Source: Qipengyuania qiaonensis (GTDB lineage Bacteria > Pseudomonadota > Alphaproteobacteria > Sphingomonadales > Sphingomonadaceae). From it: a stretch of 64,000 bases of DNA. A program made the position numbers and the translations under genes. The notes below the pieces were generated by a model, which was not told the DNA's origin, did not search any database, and worked only from the letters and a program-made list of their open reading frames with translations. This document shows positions 20,390-29,154 of this stretch, piece by piece. The DNA is taken from positions 62,001 to 126,000 of the forward strand of contig NZ_JAIGNO010000001.1 in assembly GCF_019711515.1 (NCBI RefSeq), written 5' to 3'. Positions within the stretch are counted from its first letter, which is position 1, and the number at the start of each line of letters is the position of its first letter.

Positions 20390-21499
20390 TCAGTGCGCTT
20401 GCAATTGCTCGTCGAGAAAAGCCGCAACGTCGGCCAGATTCACCTCGCCGTCGAGATAGGCGGCCCCGATTCCACGAAGCAGGACAAAGGGCAGAGAGCC
20501 TGCGTCCATCTTCTTGTCGTGCAGCATATGCGCCGTCAACGCGGCACCGGTGCAGCAAAGGTCGAGGGCGGAAATTTCCGCGGGCAGTCCGGCAGCATCG
20601 ACCGCGCGTGTCACCCGTTCCGCATCTTCGCCGCCCATCAACCCCTGGCGTGCGGAATAGCGTGCGGCGAGCACCATTCCCAGCGCGACTGCCTCACCGT
20701 GGAGCAGCTTGTCTGAAAAGCCGGTTTCCGCCTCCAGAGCATGGCCGAACGTATGTCCCAGATTGAGCAATGCCCTCGCGCCGCTCGTCTCGCGCTCGTC
20801 CTCCGCCACGATGCGCGCCTTTGCCCTGACGCTTCGCGCTACCGCCTCTTCGAGCGACTGGCGCTGCAGCGCGAGTACCGAATAGGCACGATCCTCCAGC
20901 CATTCGAAGAAATCGTTATCGCCCAGCACGCCATATTTCAGCACTTCGGCATAGCCGGCGCGAACTTCGCGCGAGGGAAGGGTAGAGAGCGTGTCGAGAT
21001 CGGCCAGTACCAGCGAGGGCTGGTGGAATGCCCCGACCAGATTCTTGCCCGCCGAAGTGTTGATCGCCGTTTTGCCGCCCACCGAGCTGTCGACCTGTGC
21101 CAGCAGCGTCGTGGGCAATTGTACGAAGCCGCAACCACGCTTGAGGATCGCGCAGGCGAAGCCGGTAAGGTCCCCGACCACCCCGCCGCCGAGCGCAAAA
21201 ACGTGATCCCCCCGCTCGACATTCTGTTTCAGCAGCCAATCGGTCAGCCCGGCAAGAGACTCCCAGCTTTTCGACGCCTCACCCGGCGCCACATCGTACC
21301 ATCGGGGCGCGATGCCCGCGGCCTCGAGCGAACGACCGACCGTTTCTCCCCAGCTTCTACGAGCGTTGGCATCGGCCACGATGCAGGCGTAGCGTTTGCG
21401 CAGGAACGGTTTGGCTTCGACTGCGAGATCGTAGAGCAGGCCGGTGCCCACGCGCACCTCGTAACTGCGTCCGGCCAGTTGCACCGGAATTAGAGCCAT
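20390..21499 (-). CDS. aroB: 3-dehydroquinate synthase
   Basis: Second step of the shikimate pathway, converting DAHP to 3-dehydroquinate with NAD and zinc. 369 residues. The NAD-binding loop GGGVVGDLTGFACAILKRG, the AINTSAGKNLVGAFHQP segment and the zinc-ligand region with NLGHTFGHALEAE and LLHGEAVALGM are all visible. The start overlaps the end of aroK by ten bases, the usual aroK-aroB pairing. Confidence 0.96.
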   Translation of the reverse strand: MALIPVQLAGRSYEVRVGTGLLYDLAVEAKPFLRKRYACIVADANARRSWGETVGRSLEAAGIAPRWYDVAPGEASKSWESLAGLTDWLLKQNVERGDHVFALGGGVVGDLTGFACAILKRGCGFVQLPTTLLAQVDSSVGGKTAINTSAGKNLVGAFHQPSLVLADLDTLSTLPSREVRAGYAEVLKYGVLGDNDFFEWLEDRAYSVLALQRQSLEEAVARSVRAKARIVAEDERETSGARALLNLGHTFGHALEAETGFSDKLLHGEAVALGMVLAARYSARQGLMGGEDAERVTRAVDAAGLPAEISALDLCCTGAALTAHMLHDKKMDAGSLPFVLLRGIGAAYLDGEVNLADVAAFLDEQLQAH

Positions 21500-22056
21500 G
21501 CGTCGATTGCCTCCAATATGCGTTGCGCAGTTTCGGTGTGCGGCGCGTTATCGGTAATTACATGGATCTGTGCGCCGGCATAAGCGGCGCGGCGCCTGTC
21601 CTTGAGTCCGCTGAGTATCTCCCGCGGATCACCTGTGCGCAAAAGCGGCCGGTTGTCGCGCCGCGAAGTACGCTCCACCAGCGTGTCGATATCGCAATCG
21701 AGCCAGATGGCGATGGCCTGCCCAAGGATCAGCGCACGAGTTTCGGAATCGACGAAAGCTCCGCCACCAGTTGCGATGATTCCATGCGCTTCATCCATCA
21801 GGCGGGCGATGACTCGGCGTTCGCCATCACGAAAATATGCTTCGCCATGTGTCTCGAATATCTCGCTGATGGTCCGGTCGGCGGCGCGTTCGATCTCGTC
21901 GTCGACGTCCACGAAATCGGTTTGAAGCATGTTGGCCAGCCGCCGCCCGACGGTCGATTTGCCTACGCCCATCAGACCCACCAGCACCACCGGCCGATCT
22001 ATCCGCCGGGCGATGCCGTCGATCTGCGCGGGAGTGAGGATCGTCGCATGGGTCAT
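21490..22056 (-). CDS. aroK: Shikimate kinase
   Basis: Phosphorylates shikimate at the 3-hydroxyl. 188 residues from ATG 22056 (MTHATILTPAQ). The P-loop is GLMGVGKSTVGRRLA, the shikimate-binding Asp is in DVDDEIE, the Walker-B-like GGGAF follows, and the lid has RRDNRPLL. The frame is open much further upstream but without family similarity. It is the first gene of an aroK-aroB operon, divergent from the 44-residue membrane protein. Confidence 0.94.
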   Translation of the reverse strand: MTHATILTPAQIDGIARRIDRPVVLVGLMGVGKSTVGRRLANMLQTDFVDVDDEIERAADRTISEIFETHGEAYFRDGERRVIARLMDEAHGIIATGGGAFVDSETRALILGQAIAIWLDCDIDTLVERTSRRDNRPLLRTGDPREILSGLKDRRRAAYAGAQIHVITDNAPHTETAQRILEAIDAWL

Positions 22057-22131
22057 TGCCGCCGTGCCTAGAACTGGGCTAGGGCGCGGGCAAGGTATCA
22101 GCACTTGGAGCGGGACGCGAAAAACTTGGCG

Positions 22132-22266
22132 ATGAGCGGCAGGAAAGTTGGCGGCATACTGATCGTGCTGTTCGTGGTGCTGTTGATTGCGGCACTTGTT
22201 GATGGCGGCGAACAGCCCCTGCGCCCCACCGAACAGGCGATCGAGCTGCCGGAGGCTGCGCGATGA
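22132..22266 (+). CDS. 44-residue single-helix membrane protein
   Basis: Short ORF starting MSGRKVGG, then a hydrophobic helix ILIVLFVVLLIAALV (about residues 9-23) and an acidic tail EQPLRPTEQAIELPE. Its TGA overlaps the ATG of the next gene (22263) by four bases, strong evidence that it is translated. A TTG at 22105 is an alternative start. Function is unknown; overlap with the exported 613-residue protein suggests that they work together. Confidence 0.6.
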   Translation: MSGRKVGGILIVLFVVLLIAALVDGGEQPLRPTEQAIELPEAAR

Positions 22267-24104
22267 AATCTGTATGGCTTGCGGGTGGCGCAGCGCTGGC
22301 GCTGAGTTCTGCGGTGGTGTGGGCGCAGGAATCGCCGATCGATCTGTTGCCGCCGGGTTTCGACGATCCTGCGCCGACGCCCACTCCTTCTCCGCAGGCA
22401 ACCCGAGCGCCCGCTCCGACACAGACCGACGGCGCGCAGCCAACCGAAACTCAATCGGGCGAGATCGTGCAGCCACTGCCGAGCGAAATCGCACTGCCGA
22501 ATGCGGACCTCGACCTATCGAACCTGCCGACGCTCGAAGAGCTGGATGCCATGTCCACCGACGAGCTGGACGAGTTCCTTGGCCTCAAGCCCACGGCCGA
22601 CATCCCGCCTGCCGCTCGACGCTCGATGCAGCGCGTCGGGGTTTTGGGAGTGGATGAAGGCGGATTGCCTTCGGCCTCACTGGAGAAACAGCCTGCGGCT
22701 CTCGTCCGCGCGGTGCTTGCCGGAACCACCCAACCGATGGTTTCGCGCTGGGGGCATATCCTTTTACGCCGTGCTCTCGCCAGTCGACTTGCTACGCCAG
22801 CAGGCATGAACCCGGTCGAGTTCGCCACCTTGCGCGCGCAAGTGCTCAATGCGATGGGCGAGCACGTCGTCGCCCGCGCGCTGGTGCAGGACATCGACAC
22901 GGCAAATTACTCGCCTGCTCTGACGAATGCGGCTGTTCAGGCTTACCTGGGGAGCGCCGATATCGTCGGTGCGTGTCCAGCAGTACGCTTGGTCGACACG
23001 CCACGTGACGATACGGAATGGCAGATGCTTGCCGGTATTTGCAACGCTTATGCCGGCGAAGCGACGAGGGCGCAGAACGATCTGCGACGCCTCCTCAATC
23101 GTGCCCAGGAAAACCGCATCGATGTATTGTTCGCACAGCGGTTCGCCGGGGCCGCGGGACGCGGCCGACGCGCCGTCACGATCGAATGGGACGGCACTAA
23201 TTCGCTCACTCTATGGCGCTTTGCCATGGCGAACACTCTCGGCGAGCCGATTCCCCAGAATCTGCTCAACGATGCCGAACCCGACCTTTTGCGCATCGCC
23301 GCCGTGACACCCGCGCTGTCTCCCTCGCAACGCAGCACGGGAGCGGATGTTGCTGGCGCGAGCGGGATATTGTCTTCTGCAGCCATGGTGGACCTTTACA
23401 GCCAGCTTTTCGCCGAGGACGGTGCGGAAGGCGACGCGGCGCTTACTGCGTCGCGCCTGCGCGAAGCCTATGTCGGATCGAATCCCTCGCAACGCCTGGC
23501 CGCAATTCGCGAAATCTGGGCAGGTGGCGGCGACTATTCCTATGGACGCATGGTTCTCACCGCCTATGCCGCCGCGCGCATTCCGGCGAGCGCAGATTTC
23601 GAAGAGGATGCAGCAATGCTCATTGCTTCGATGCTGGCTGCCGGTCTCGACGGAGACGCGATGCGTTGGGCAGGTGCGGTCGATGCTGGCAGTGAAGCCT
23701 GGGCTTTGCTTGCACTTGCTGCCCCGAACCCTTCCGATGCGGTCACCGGCGGCGAACTGGATCGCTTTGCCGACGATGATGGTTCGTCGGGCCAGCGAAA
23801 GTCGCGCATGCTCGTTGCGGGACTTGCCGGATTGGGCAGGGTCGGAGATGGGGAGATCGCGGAATATAGCGGACGCCTTGGAATGAATCTGTCGGCCCAG
23901 ACGCATTGGACGCGGATGATAGACCGGGCTGCACAGGTCGAAAACCGCGCACTCGTTGCCATGCTCGCCGGCCTGGGAATGCAGGGTGCGGACTGGGATC
24001 GGATGACGTCCCGGCATCTCTATCACATAGTATCGGCCCTCCGCCGCGTAGGTTTCGAGGCGGAGGCCCGAATGATCGCGGTAGAGGCAGTCGCGCGCGC
24101 CTGA
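22263..24104 (+). CDS. Large exported helical-repeat-like protein of unknown function
   Basis: 613 residues with a signal peptide (MKSVWLAGGAALALSSAVVWA, cut before QES). A Pro/Thr-rich linker (residues ~28-65) and an acidic Leu-rich stretch (LDLSNLPTLEELDAMSTDE) precede a long alpha-helical region rich in Ala, Leu and Arg. That region looks like TPR/SEL1-type packing, but no exact repeat unit can be defined by eye. No catalytic motif was seen. It is probably periplasmic. It is followed after one base by the tyrosine recombinase. Confidence 0.7.
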   Translation: MKSVWLAGGAALALSSAVVWAQESPIDLLPPGFDDPAPTPTPSPQATRAPAPTQTDGAQPTETQSGEIVQPLPSEIALPNADLDLSNLPTLEELDAMSTDELDEFLGLKPTADIPPAARRSMQRVGVLGVDEGGLPSASLEKQPAALVRAVLAGTTQPMVSRWGHILLRRALASRLATPAGMNPVEFATLRAQVLNAMGEHVVARALVQDIDTANYSPALTNAAVQAYLGSADIVGACPAVRLVDTPRDDTEWQMLAGICNAYAGEATRAQNDLRRLLNRAQENRIDVLFAQRFAGAAGRGRRAVTIEWDGTNSLTLWRFAMANTLGEPIPQNLLNDAEPDLLRIAAVTPALSPSQRSTGADVAGASGILSSAAMVDLYSQLFAEDGAEGDAALTASRLREAYVGSNPSQRLAAIREIWAGGGDYSYGRMVLTAYAAARIPASADFEEDAAMLIASMLAAGLDGDAMRWAGAVDAGSEAWALLALAAPNPSDAVTGGELDRFADDDGSSGQRKSRMLVAGLAGLGRVGDGEIAEYSGRLGMNLSAQTHWTRMIDRAAQVENRALVAMLAGLGMQGADWDRMTSRHLYHIVSALRRVGFEAEARMIAVEAVARA

Positions 24105-24105
24105 T

Positions 24106-24984
24106 GTGAGCGCGATCGCAGATTTCCTTGCCATGCTTGCCGCCGAGCGCGGAGCCGCACGGAACACCATTATGGCCTATGGCCGCGATCTCGATCAGGC
24201 AGAAGAGCTGATCGGGAGGAAACTCGATGGGGCAAGCCCGGCTGAACTGGCCGCGCTGGGCAAAGGCTGGTCGGCGCTTGCGCCGTCGACGCTGGCGCGA
24301 AAGATTTCGGCCCTCCGGCAGTTTTTCGGTTTTCTCGTAGACGAAGGCCTACGCCAGGACGATCCGAGCCATGCTCTGCCACGCCCGGCGACGCGGCGGC
24401 CATTGCCGAAAATTCTTTCGCACGCTCAGGTCGAAGCGCTGTTCGCCACTGCGGAGGACGAAGCGAGCAACGGTACGCCCGGCGCGGTTCGCCTGCTGAC
24501 CATGATCGAATTGCTTTACGGATCGGGATTGCGAGCCACCGAACTCGTGTCGCTACCCTTGTCCGCCGTTCCGCGGGATGCTCCATTTCTGACGGTAATC
24601 GGAAAGGGCGGGCAGGCGCGGATGGTGCCGGTCAGTCGGAGAGCCGGCAAGGCATTGAAACGGTGGCTTGCGGTTCGCGATGCCGATTCACCTTGGCTAT
24701 TTCCATCGCGTACCGGTCACCTGTCTCGCGTGCGGCTGTTTCAGATGCTGAAGGAACTGGCGGTACGCGCGGACCTGCCCCCAGAAAAGATCAGTCCGCA
24801 CGTGCTACGGCACGCCTTTGCGACCCATCTGCTGGAGGGCGGGGCGGATCTTCGTGCGTTGCAGACACTGCTTGGCCATGCGGATATTTCGACCACCCAG
24901 ATCTATACGCATGTCGACTCGACGCGGCTCGTGAGACTGGTCAACGAGAGGCACCCGCTTGCACGCAGGCGCGCTTCGGACTAG
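24106..24984 (+). CDS. Tyrosine recombinase, XerC/XerD type
   Basis: 292-residue site-specific recombinase. The N-terminal SAM-like core-binding domain (ARNTIMAYGRDL) is followed by a catalytic domain with all expected residues: Arg143 in GSGLRATEL, Lys167 in GKGGQAR, His232 and Arg235 in HVLRHAFATH, His258 in LLGHAD and Tyr267 in IYTHVD. Length and full active site fit the chromosome-dimer recombinases acting at dif with FtsK. XerD is more likely than XerC given the position upstream of accA, but the two cannot be separated here. GTG 24106 lies one base after the previous stop. Confidence 0.9.
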   Translation: MSAIADFLAMLAAERGAARNTIMAYGRDLDQAEELIGRKLDGASPAELAALGKGWSALAPSTLARKISALRQFFGFLVDEGLRQDDPSHALPRPATRRPLPKILSHAQVEALFATAEDEASNGTPGAVRLLTMIELLYGSGLRATELVSLPLSAVPRDAPFLTVIGKGGQARMVPVSRRAGKALKRWLAVRDADSPWLFPSRTGHLSRVRLFQMLKELAVRADLPPEKISPHVLRHAFATHLLEGGADLRALQTLLGHADISTTQIYTHVDSTRLVRLVNERHPLARRRASD

Positions 24985-24993
24985 CGCATCGCC

Positions 24994-25938
24994 ATGATTT
25001 CCTACCTCGAATTCGAGAAGCCCGTCGCCGAACTGGAACAGCGTATCGCGGAACTGCGCGGCGCTGCGGAAGGCGATGACGTCGATATTTCCAGCGAACT
25101 CAAGCGGCTCGAGACCAAGAGCGCCGATTTGCTGGCCAGCACTTACGGAACGCTCACGCCCTGGCAGAAGACGCAGGTTGCCCGGCATCCCTCGCGCCCG
25201 CATTTCCGCGACTATGTCGAACATGCGTTCGAGGAATTCGTCCCGCTCGGCGGTGATCGTTGCTATGGCGACGATGAAGCCATTCTCGGCGGTTTTGCCA
25301 AGCTGGATGGTCGCAAGATCGTCCTGATCGGCCATGAAAAAGGCAACGACACCGCAAGCCGCATCCGCCACAATTTCGGCATGGGCAAGCCGGAAGGGTA
25401 TCGCAAGGCGATCCGTCTGATGGAGCTTGCCGGACGGTTCGGCCTGCCGGTGGTCACTCTGGTCGACACGTCTGGCGCTTTTCCCGGTGTCGAAGCGGAA
25501 GAACGCGGGCAGGCGGAAGCTATCGCCCGGTCGACCGAAGCTTGCCTGGCATTGCCGGTTCCGATGGTTGCGGCCATCGTTGGCGAGGGTGGTTCCGGCG
25601 GCGCTGTCGCATTGGCCAGTGCCGAACGCGTCCTCATGATGGAGCACGCGGTCTATTCCGTGATCTCGCCCGAAGGCTGTGCCTCAATCCTCTGGCGCAC
25701 GGCCGAAAAGGCGCCCGATGCTGCCGAAGCCATGAAAGTGACGGCGCAGGATCTCGCAAGCCTTGGCGTTATCGATCGTATCATAGCGGAACCGGTGGGC
25801 GGGGCGCATCGCGATCCTGTGCTGGCTGCAACCGCGCTCGGGACGGCTATTGCGGAAGAACTGGACAGGCTCGCTCGCTATGCCCCGCATGAGCTAAAGC
25901 GTTTGCGCGAAGAGCGTTTTTTGTCGCTGGCAAGCTGA
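24994..25938 (+). CDS. accA: Acetyl-CoA carboxylase carboxyltransferase alpha subunit
   Basis: With AccD (encoded at 48662-49510) it moves CO2 from biotin on AccB to acetyl-CoA, giving malonyl-CoA for fatty acids. 314 residues. An N-terminal helical part (YLEFEKPVAELEQRIAELR) is followed by the crotonase-like core with GRKIVLIGHEKG, VDTSGAFPGVEAEERGQ and GEGGSGGAVALASAERVLM. The start is nine bases after the recombinase stop. Confidence 0.96.
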   Translation: MISYLEFEKPVAELEQRIAELRGAAEGDDVDISSELKRLETKSADLLASTYGTLTPWQKTQVARHPSRPHFRDYVEHAFEEFVPLGGDRCYGDDEAILGGFAKLDGRKIVLIGHEKGNDTASRIRHNFGMGKPEGYRKAIRLMELAGRFGLPVVTLVDTSGAFPGVEAEERGQAEAIARSTEACLALPVPMVAAIVGEGGSGGAVALASAERVLMMEHAVYSVISPEGCASILWRTAEKAPDAAEAMKVTAQDLASLGVIDRIIAEPVGGAHRDPVLAATALGTAIAEELDRLARYAPHELKRLREERFLSLAS

Positions 25939-26064
25939 TACGAACCCTTCCGGCGGCGGGAACAAAGTCTCGCCCGCTCAGGTTCTCCCTTTGCATAAAT
26001 GAACACAGTCAGCGGGTCGGACGATGCTGGCCCGCCTGTGTTTATTGATTGGGGAGAGTCTTTC

Positions 26065-27543
26065 ATGTCGCGCACCAAGCTTACCGCTGTATCGTCAGTC
26101 ATTGCGCTTTCGCTCGCTTTGTCGGGCTGTATGGCCGGCGGAGAAATTCCGAGCGCGTCTGCACCCATAACGCAAAGCGAAGCCCAAATGGGGGCCGAGG
26201 CGCATCCCCAATTGCTGGCCGAGTTCGGGGGGGCGATGAGCGGAAGCCAGGCGCTGTATGTGGAACAAGTGGGCAAGAACATTGCCGTGCAGTCCGGCTT
26301 GGGCAATGCCCGCGACTCATTCACGGTGTCGCTGCTCAACAGTCCGGTGAACAACGCTTTCGCGATTCCCGGCGGCTATATCTATACGACCCGCCAGCTC
26401 GTTGCGCTGATGAACAACGAGGCCGAACTCGCCGGCGTTCTGGGCCATGAGGTAGGGCACGTTGCCGCGCGGCATTCGCAACGTCGCCAAGCCGCGGCCC
26501 AGCGCAATACCTTGCTCGGCGCGGCAGGTGCGATCCTTTCCGGCATTCTGTTGGGGAATAGCGGCCTTGGGGAGCAGATCGGTCAGGCGGCGATGCAGGG
26601 CTCGCAACTCCTAACACTGAAATTTTCACGTACTCAGGAGCTGGAAGCCGACGAGCTGGGCATCCGCTATCTCAATCAGGCTGGCTATGATCCGCGCGCC
26701 ATGGCGAGCGTTCTGCAAAGCCTCGCACTTCAGAACGCGCTGGACGCACGGGTACAGGGGCGGGGCAATGCCAATATTCCCGAATGGGCATCGACCCACC
26801 CCGATCCGGCAAGTCGCGTTCAGAGTGCGCTATCGACGGCTCAGGCTTCGGGTGCCACAGGCGGTGTGACCAACCGCGACACATTTCTGACGCGAATCGA
26901 CGGCCTTACTTATGGTGACGATCCAGCGCAGGGCGTGGTCGAAGGGCGGCAGTTCATTCATCCGGAACTGCGGTTGGCCTTCACGGCGCCACAGGGCTTC
27001 TACATGGTGAACGGTACACGCGCCGTGACGATCAACGGTCAGAGCGGGCAGGCGCAGTTTGCCACGGCACCCTACAGCAACAATCTCGACAGCTACGTTA
27101 CCAGCGTCTTCTCAGGGTTGAGTCAGCAACAGCAGATTCGCCCGCAGTCGATCCAGAAGACGACCGTGAACGGTCTGCCTGCGGCTTACGGGACCGCTCG
27201 GGTGAATTCGAACAATGGGCAAGTCGATGTCACGGTGTTCGCCTATGATTTTGCGAACAATCGCGCATATCATTTCCTGGCGATCACTCAGGCAGGCGGG
27301 GTCTCCGTCTTCAACGATATGTTTGGTTCGGTGCGCCGCATCGATTCGCAGGCCGCTGCCAACGTCATTCCGAGGGTCATCGATGTTGTTACGGTTCGCA
27401 GTGGCGATACTGTCAGCTCGCTGGCGAGCCGGATGGCCTATAGCGACAATCAGATGGAGCGTTTCAGGGTGCTGAATGGCCTTGCGTCGAACGAAGGGTT
27501 GGGCGCCGGACAGAAAGTCAAGATCGTGGTCCGCGGGCGCTGA
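26065..27543 (+). CDS. M48-family metalloprotease lipoprotein with C-terminal LysM-like domain
   Basis: 492 residues from ATG 26065, which has GGGGAGAG upstream. The lipobox is LALSGC near residue 23, so it is a membrane-anchored periplasmic protein. The gluzincin motif HEVGH lies at 128-132, and the third-ligand region is QELEADELG, as in BepA/LoiP. The C-terminal ~50 residues (VRSGDTVSSLASRM to GLGAGQKVKIV) form a LysM-like peptidoglycan-binding module. The likely role is envelope quality control at the cell wall. Confidence 0.9.
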   Translation: MSRTKLTAVSSVIALSLALSGCMAGGEIPSASAPITQSEAQMGAEAHPQLLAEFGGAMSGSQALYVEQVGKNIAVQSGLGNARDSFTVSLLNSPVNNAFAIPGGYIYTTRQLVALMNNEAELAGVLGHEVGHVAARHSQRRQAAAQRNTLLGAAGAILSGILLGNSGLGEQIGQAAMQGSQLLTLKFSRTQELEADELGIRYLNQAGYDPRAMASVLQSLALQNALDARVQGRGNANIPEWASTHPDPASRVQSALSTAQASGATGGVTNRDTFLTRIDGLTYGDDPAQGVVEGRQFIHPELRLAFTAPQGFYMVNGTRAVTINGQSGQAQFATAPYSNNLDSYVTSVFSGLSQQQQIRPQSIQKTTVNGLPAAYGTARVNSNNGQVDVTVFAYDFANNRAYHFLAITQAGGVSVFNDMFGSVRRIDSQAAANVIPRVIDVVTVRSGDTVSSLASRMAYSDNQMERFRVLNGLASNEGLGAGQKVKIVVRGR

Positions 27544-27571
27544 ACAAAAGATCCCTTCCAAACAAAAAGAA

Positions 27572-27601
27572 AAGGGCAGCGGGAACATACCCGCCGCCCT
27601 T
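27572..27601 (-). terminator. Hairpin terminator between M48 protease and flp genes
   Basis: Twelve-base arms with one mismatch (27572-27583 and 27590-27601) and a 6-base loop. Read on the minus strand it is followed by a T-rich run, so it ends the pilin transcript. It may also serve the plus-strand protease gene. Confidence 0.7.
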
Positions 27602-27623
27602 ACTGTTCGAATAAGCCTTAAGC

Positions 27624-27794
27624 TTAGACAGTACCGGTCATCGAGGTCGAAACCTTGTTGAAGGTCGTGCTCACTGCGGTGCCGAGGCTGCCCATGGCAG
27701 TGATCGCGGCAACGGCGATAAGAGCGGCGATAAGGCCATATTCAATAGCGGTAGCGCCTTCTTCGTTGCGGCGCAGCTTGCGGAAAAACTTCAT
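27624..27794 (-). CDS. Flp/Fap-type pilin
   Basis: 56 residues: a basic leader MKFFRKLRRNEEGA, then TAIEYGLIAALIAVAAI, a hydrophobic helix. This is the Flp (type IVb) prepilin pattern, with cleavage by a TadV/CpaA-type peptidase after the Gly of EEG and the invariant Glu-Tyr pair. Flp subunits form thin adhesive pili through the Tad machine. No tad/cpa assembly genes occur in this window. A second Flp gene lies 122 bases upstream. Confidence 0.88.
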   Translation of the reverse strand: MKFFRKLRRNEEGATAIEYGLIAALIAVAAITAMGSLGTAVSTTFNKVSTSMTGTV

Positions 27795-27916
27795 GTGTCG
27801 TCTCCTGGTTCAGTCTTCGTACCCGGCTCGTTCCCAATTCGCGGTGCGAGCAGCTTCTCTCTTGCACAGCAGAGGTTGAGAAAACCCTAACTCTGCAGCC
27901 ATCATTTTTGCTCTCA

Positions 27917-28096
27917 TCAAACTGCGATCGAAGTTAACACGGTAGTTTCGATATGGGTCCACATGCCGGCGGCTTTGGTCCCGAAACTCTGTGCCGCCCC
28001 AAGCATTGCGAGGAAGACGAGAGCGAGGATCAGTCCGTATTCGACTGCAGTGGCCCCACGAGTGTCGCGTCCCAAATCGTGTAGGAATTTGAACAT
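27917..28096 (-). CDS. Flp/Fap-type pilin or pseudopilin (second copy)
   Basis: 59 residues from ATG 28096 (alternative ATG 28111). The leader MFKFLHDLGRDTRGA, then TAVEYGLILALVFLAML, has the Flp cleavage and Glu-Tyr signature. The C-terminal part (AQSFGTKAAGMWTHIETTV) differs from the neighbouring copy. The pair therefore arose by old duplication or represents a major and a minor pilin. It is transcribed toward the first copy and the shared terminator. Confidence 0.83.
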   Translation of the reverse strand: MFKFLHDLGRDTRGATAVEYGLILALVFLAMLGAAQSFGTKAAGMWTHIETTVLTSIAV

Positions 28097-28185
28097 TGCT
28101 CGATGCCCCATCTGTCGCTTGTGCAGACTGATATGCTGGGCCTACGGTCGATCTCGTTAAAAAAGGATTGAGGGCAGCACGAGTT

Positions 28186-28602
28186 TTGGCAAAAAATCCG
28201 ACATGGACCTGCGTAGTCGCGCTTGCTCTGAACGATCATGGTGGGAAATGGTTGATGCACCGCCGTCCGGCTGACAAGCATCACGGAGGACTCTGGGAAT
28301 TCCCCGGCGGCAAGGTCGAGAATGGCGAAACTCCGCGCGTTGCGTTGGTGCGTGAAATTCGCGAGGAACTCGGAATAGCGCTCGGGTGGGAGACAATATC
28401 CCCCGTGACTTTTGCCGAGGAAGTGCCAGTCGCAGGGCGCAACGGGATTGTCATCCTGCTTTACAAGGCGGCTTGGGACGGCACCGCAGTCCAGGCGCTT
28501 GAAGGCGGCGAAGTCGCGTGGTTTACACCGCAGGAGATTGCCGGGCTGGCCAAACTCCCGCTAGACATCGAACTCGCGCAGCACTTGTTCGAAAAACCGT
28601 GA
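28186..28602 (+). CDS. mutT: MutT-type Nudix hydrolase, 8-oxo-dGTP diphosphatase
   Basis: Removes oxidised dGTP from the nucleotide pool. The Nudix box GGKVENGETPRVALVREIRE followed by ELG is complete, and WEFPGG precedes it as in MutT proteins. TTG 28186 (MAKNPTWTCV) gives the usual MutT N-terminus, with GAGGG eleven bases upstream. TTG 28168 lies directly after AAAAAGGA with no spacer and is less likely. About 138 residues. Confidence 0.88.
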   Translation: MAKNPTWTCVVALALNDHGGKWLMHRRPADKHHGGLWEFPGGKVENGETPRVALVREIREELGIALGWETISPVTFAEEVPVAGRNGIVILLYKAAWDGTAVQALEGGEVAWFTPQEIAGLAKLPLDIELAQHLFEKP

Positions 28603-28610
28603 TTTAGGGA

Positions 28611-28639
28611 TTGCCAAGCCGCAGGCACCTGCCTATGTG
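28611..28639 (+). promoter_or_regulatory. Candidate promoter for tRNA-Arg
   Basis: TTGCCA (28611-28616) and TATGTG (28634-28639) with 17-base spacing. The tRNA begins 14 bases after the -10 box. Confidence 0.45.
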
Positions 28640-28652
28640 GCGCCCTCCAAGC

Positions 28653-28729
28653 GCGCCCGTAGCTCAGCTGGATAGAGCACCAGACTACGAATCTGGGGGT
28701 CAGAGGTTCGAATCCTTTCGGGCGCGCCA
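28653..28729 (+). tRNA. tRNA-Arg (anticodon ACG)
   Basis: 77-base cloverleaf with encoded CCA. The acceptor stem GCGCCCG pairs with CGGGCGC. The D arm is in AGCTCAGCTGGATAGAGC. The anticodon stem CCAGA/TCTGG encloses loop CTACGAA, giving ACG, and the T arm carries GGTTCGAATCC. A34 would be edited to inosine to read CGU, CGC and CGA. Confidence 0.97.
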
Positions 28730-28944
28730 TTCTCCCTATATCGACGGTTGAACTCTTAAGGTCTCCCGATTGCTCGCCACGGCGTGGACGGTCGAGATTT
28801 GCCAGGCTGGCTTGGCGCAAGCCGCTGCGCCGGGATAAACTGAACCGGGCTTCTGACCCCGCAATTCGAGTTGGTGGCAGCAAAGCCATTTTGAAGGGCT
28901 CGGCTGAAAGAAGATTTGAAGTCGCGGCAAATGAACGGCGACAA

Positions 28945-28984
28945 GGCATGAAAAAGCCCGCCATATAGCGGGCTTTTTCATGCC
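28945..28984. terminator. Bidirectional terminator between tRNA-Arg and tRNA-Val
   Basis: A perfect 17-base stem (28945-28961 with 28968-28984) around a 6-base loop. It contains AAAAAGCCCGC and GCGGGCTTTTT, so it has a T run on either strand. It can end both tRNA transcripts, which converge here. The 215 bases between tRNA-Arg and this hairpin hold no gene I can support. Confidence 0.85.
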
Positions 28985-28997
28985 TGTGCGGCTCCGA

Positions 28998-29072
28998 TGG
29001 TGGGCGTACCAAGGTTCGAACTTGGGACCCCTACGATGTCAACATAGTGCTCTACCACTGAGCTATACGCCC
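28998..29072 (-). tRNA. tRNA-Val (anticodon GAC)
   Basis: 75 bases including CCA on the minus strand. The acceptor GGGCGTA pairs with TACGCCC. The D arm is AGCTCAGTGGTAGAGC. The anticodon stem CTATG/CGTAG has loop TTGACAT, giving GAC. The T arm is CCAAGTTCGAACCTTGG. It reads GUC and GUU valine codons. Confidence 0.96.
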
Positions 29073-29107
29073 GCACCATCGAGCACCCTTTACGGGTGCA
29101 GGCGGGC

Positions 29108-29136
29108 CCTTTAGCGGGGCTGGCCTAGCCGCGCAA
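29108..29136 (-). promoter_or_regulatory. Candidate promoter for tRNA-Val
   Basis: On the minus strand TTGCGC (29136-29131) and TAAAGG (29113-29108) are 17 bases apart. The tRNA 5' end is 35 bases further. Match to consensus is moderate. Confidence 0.35.
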
Positions 29137-29154
29137 GGCCCTATTCTTCCGCCA

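Noticed and set aside
24106..24984. Tyrosine recombinase as evidence of a mobile island
   Set aside because: Length and residues match chromosomal XerC/XerD, flanking genes are housekeeping, and no direct repeats or tRNA attachment site were seen.
28461..29012. 183-codon minus-strand frame across mutT end and tRNA-Arg
   Set aside because: It crosses a tRNA gene and a terminator, and part of it reads the tRNA sequence.
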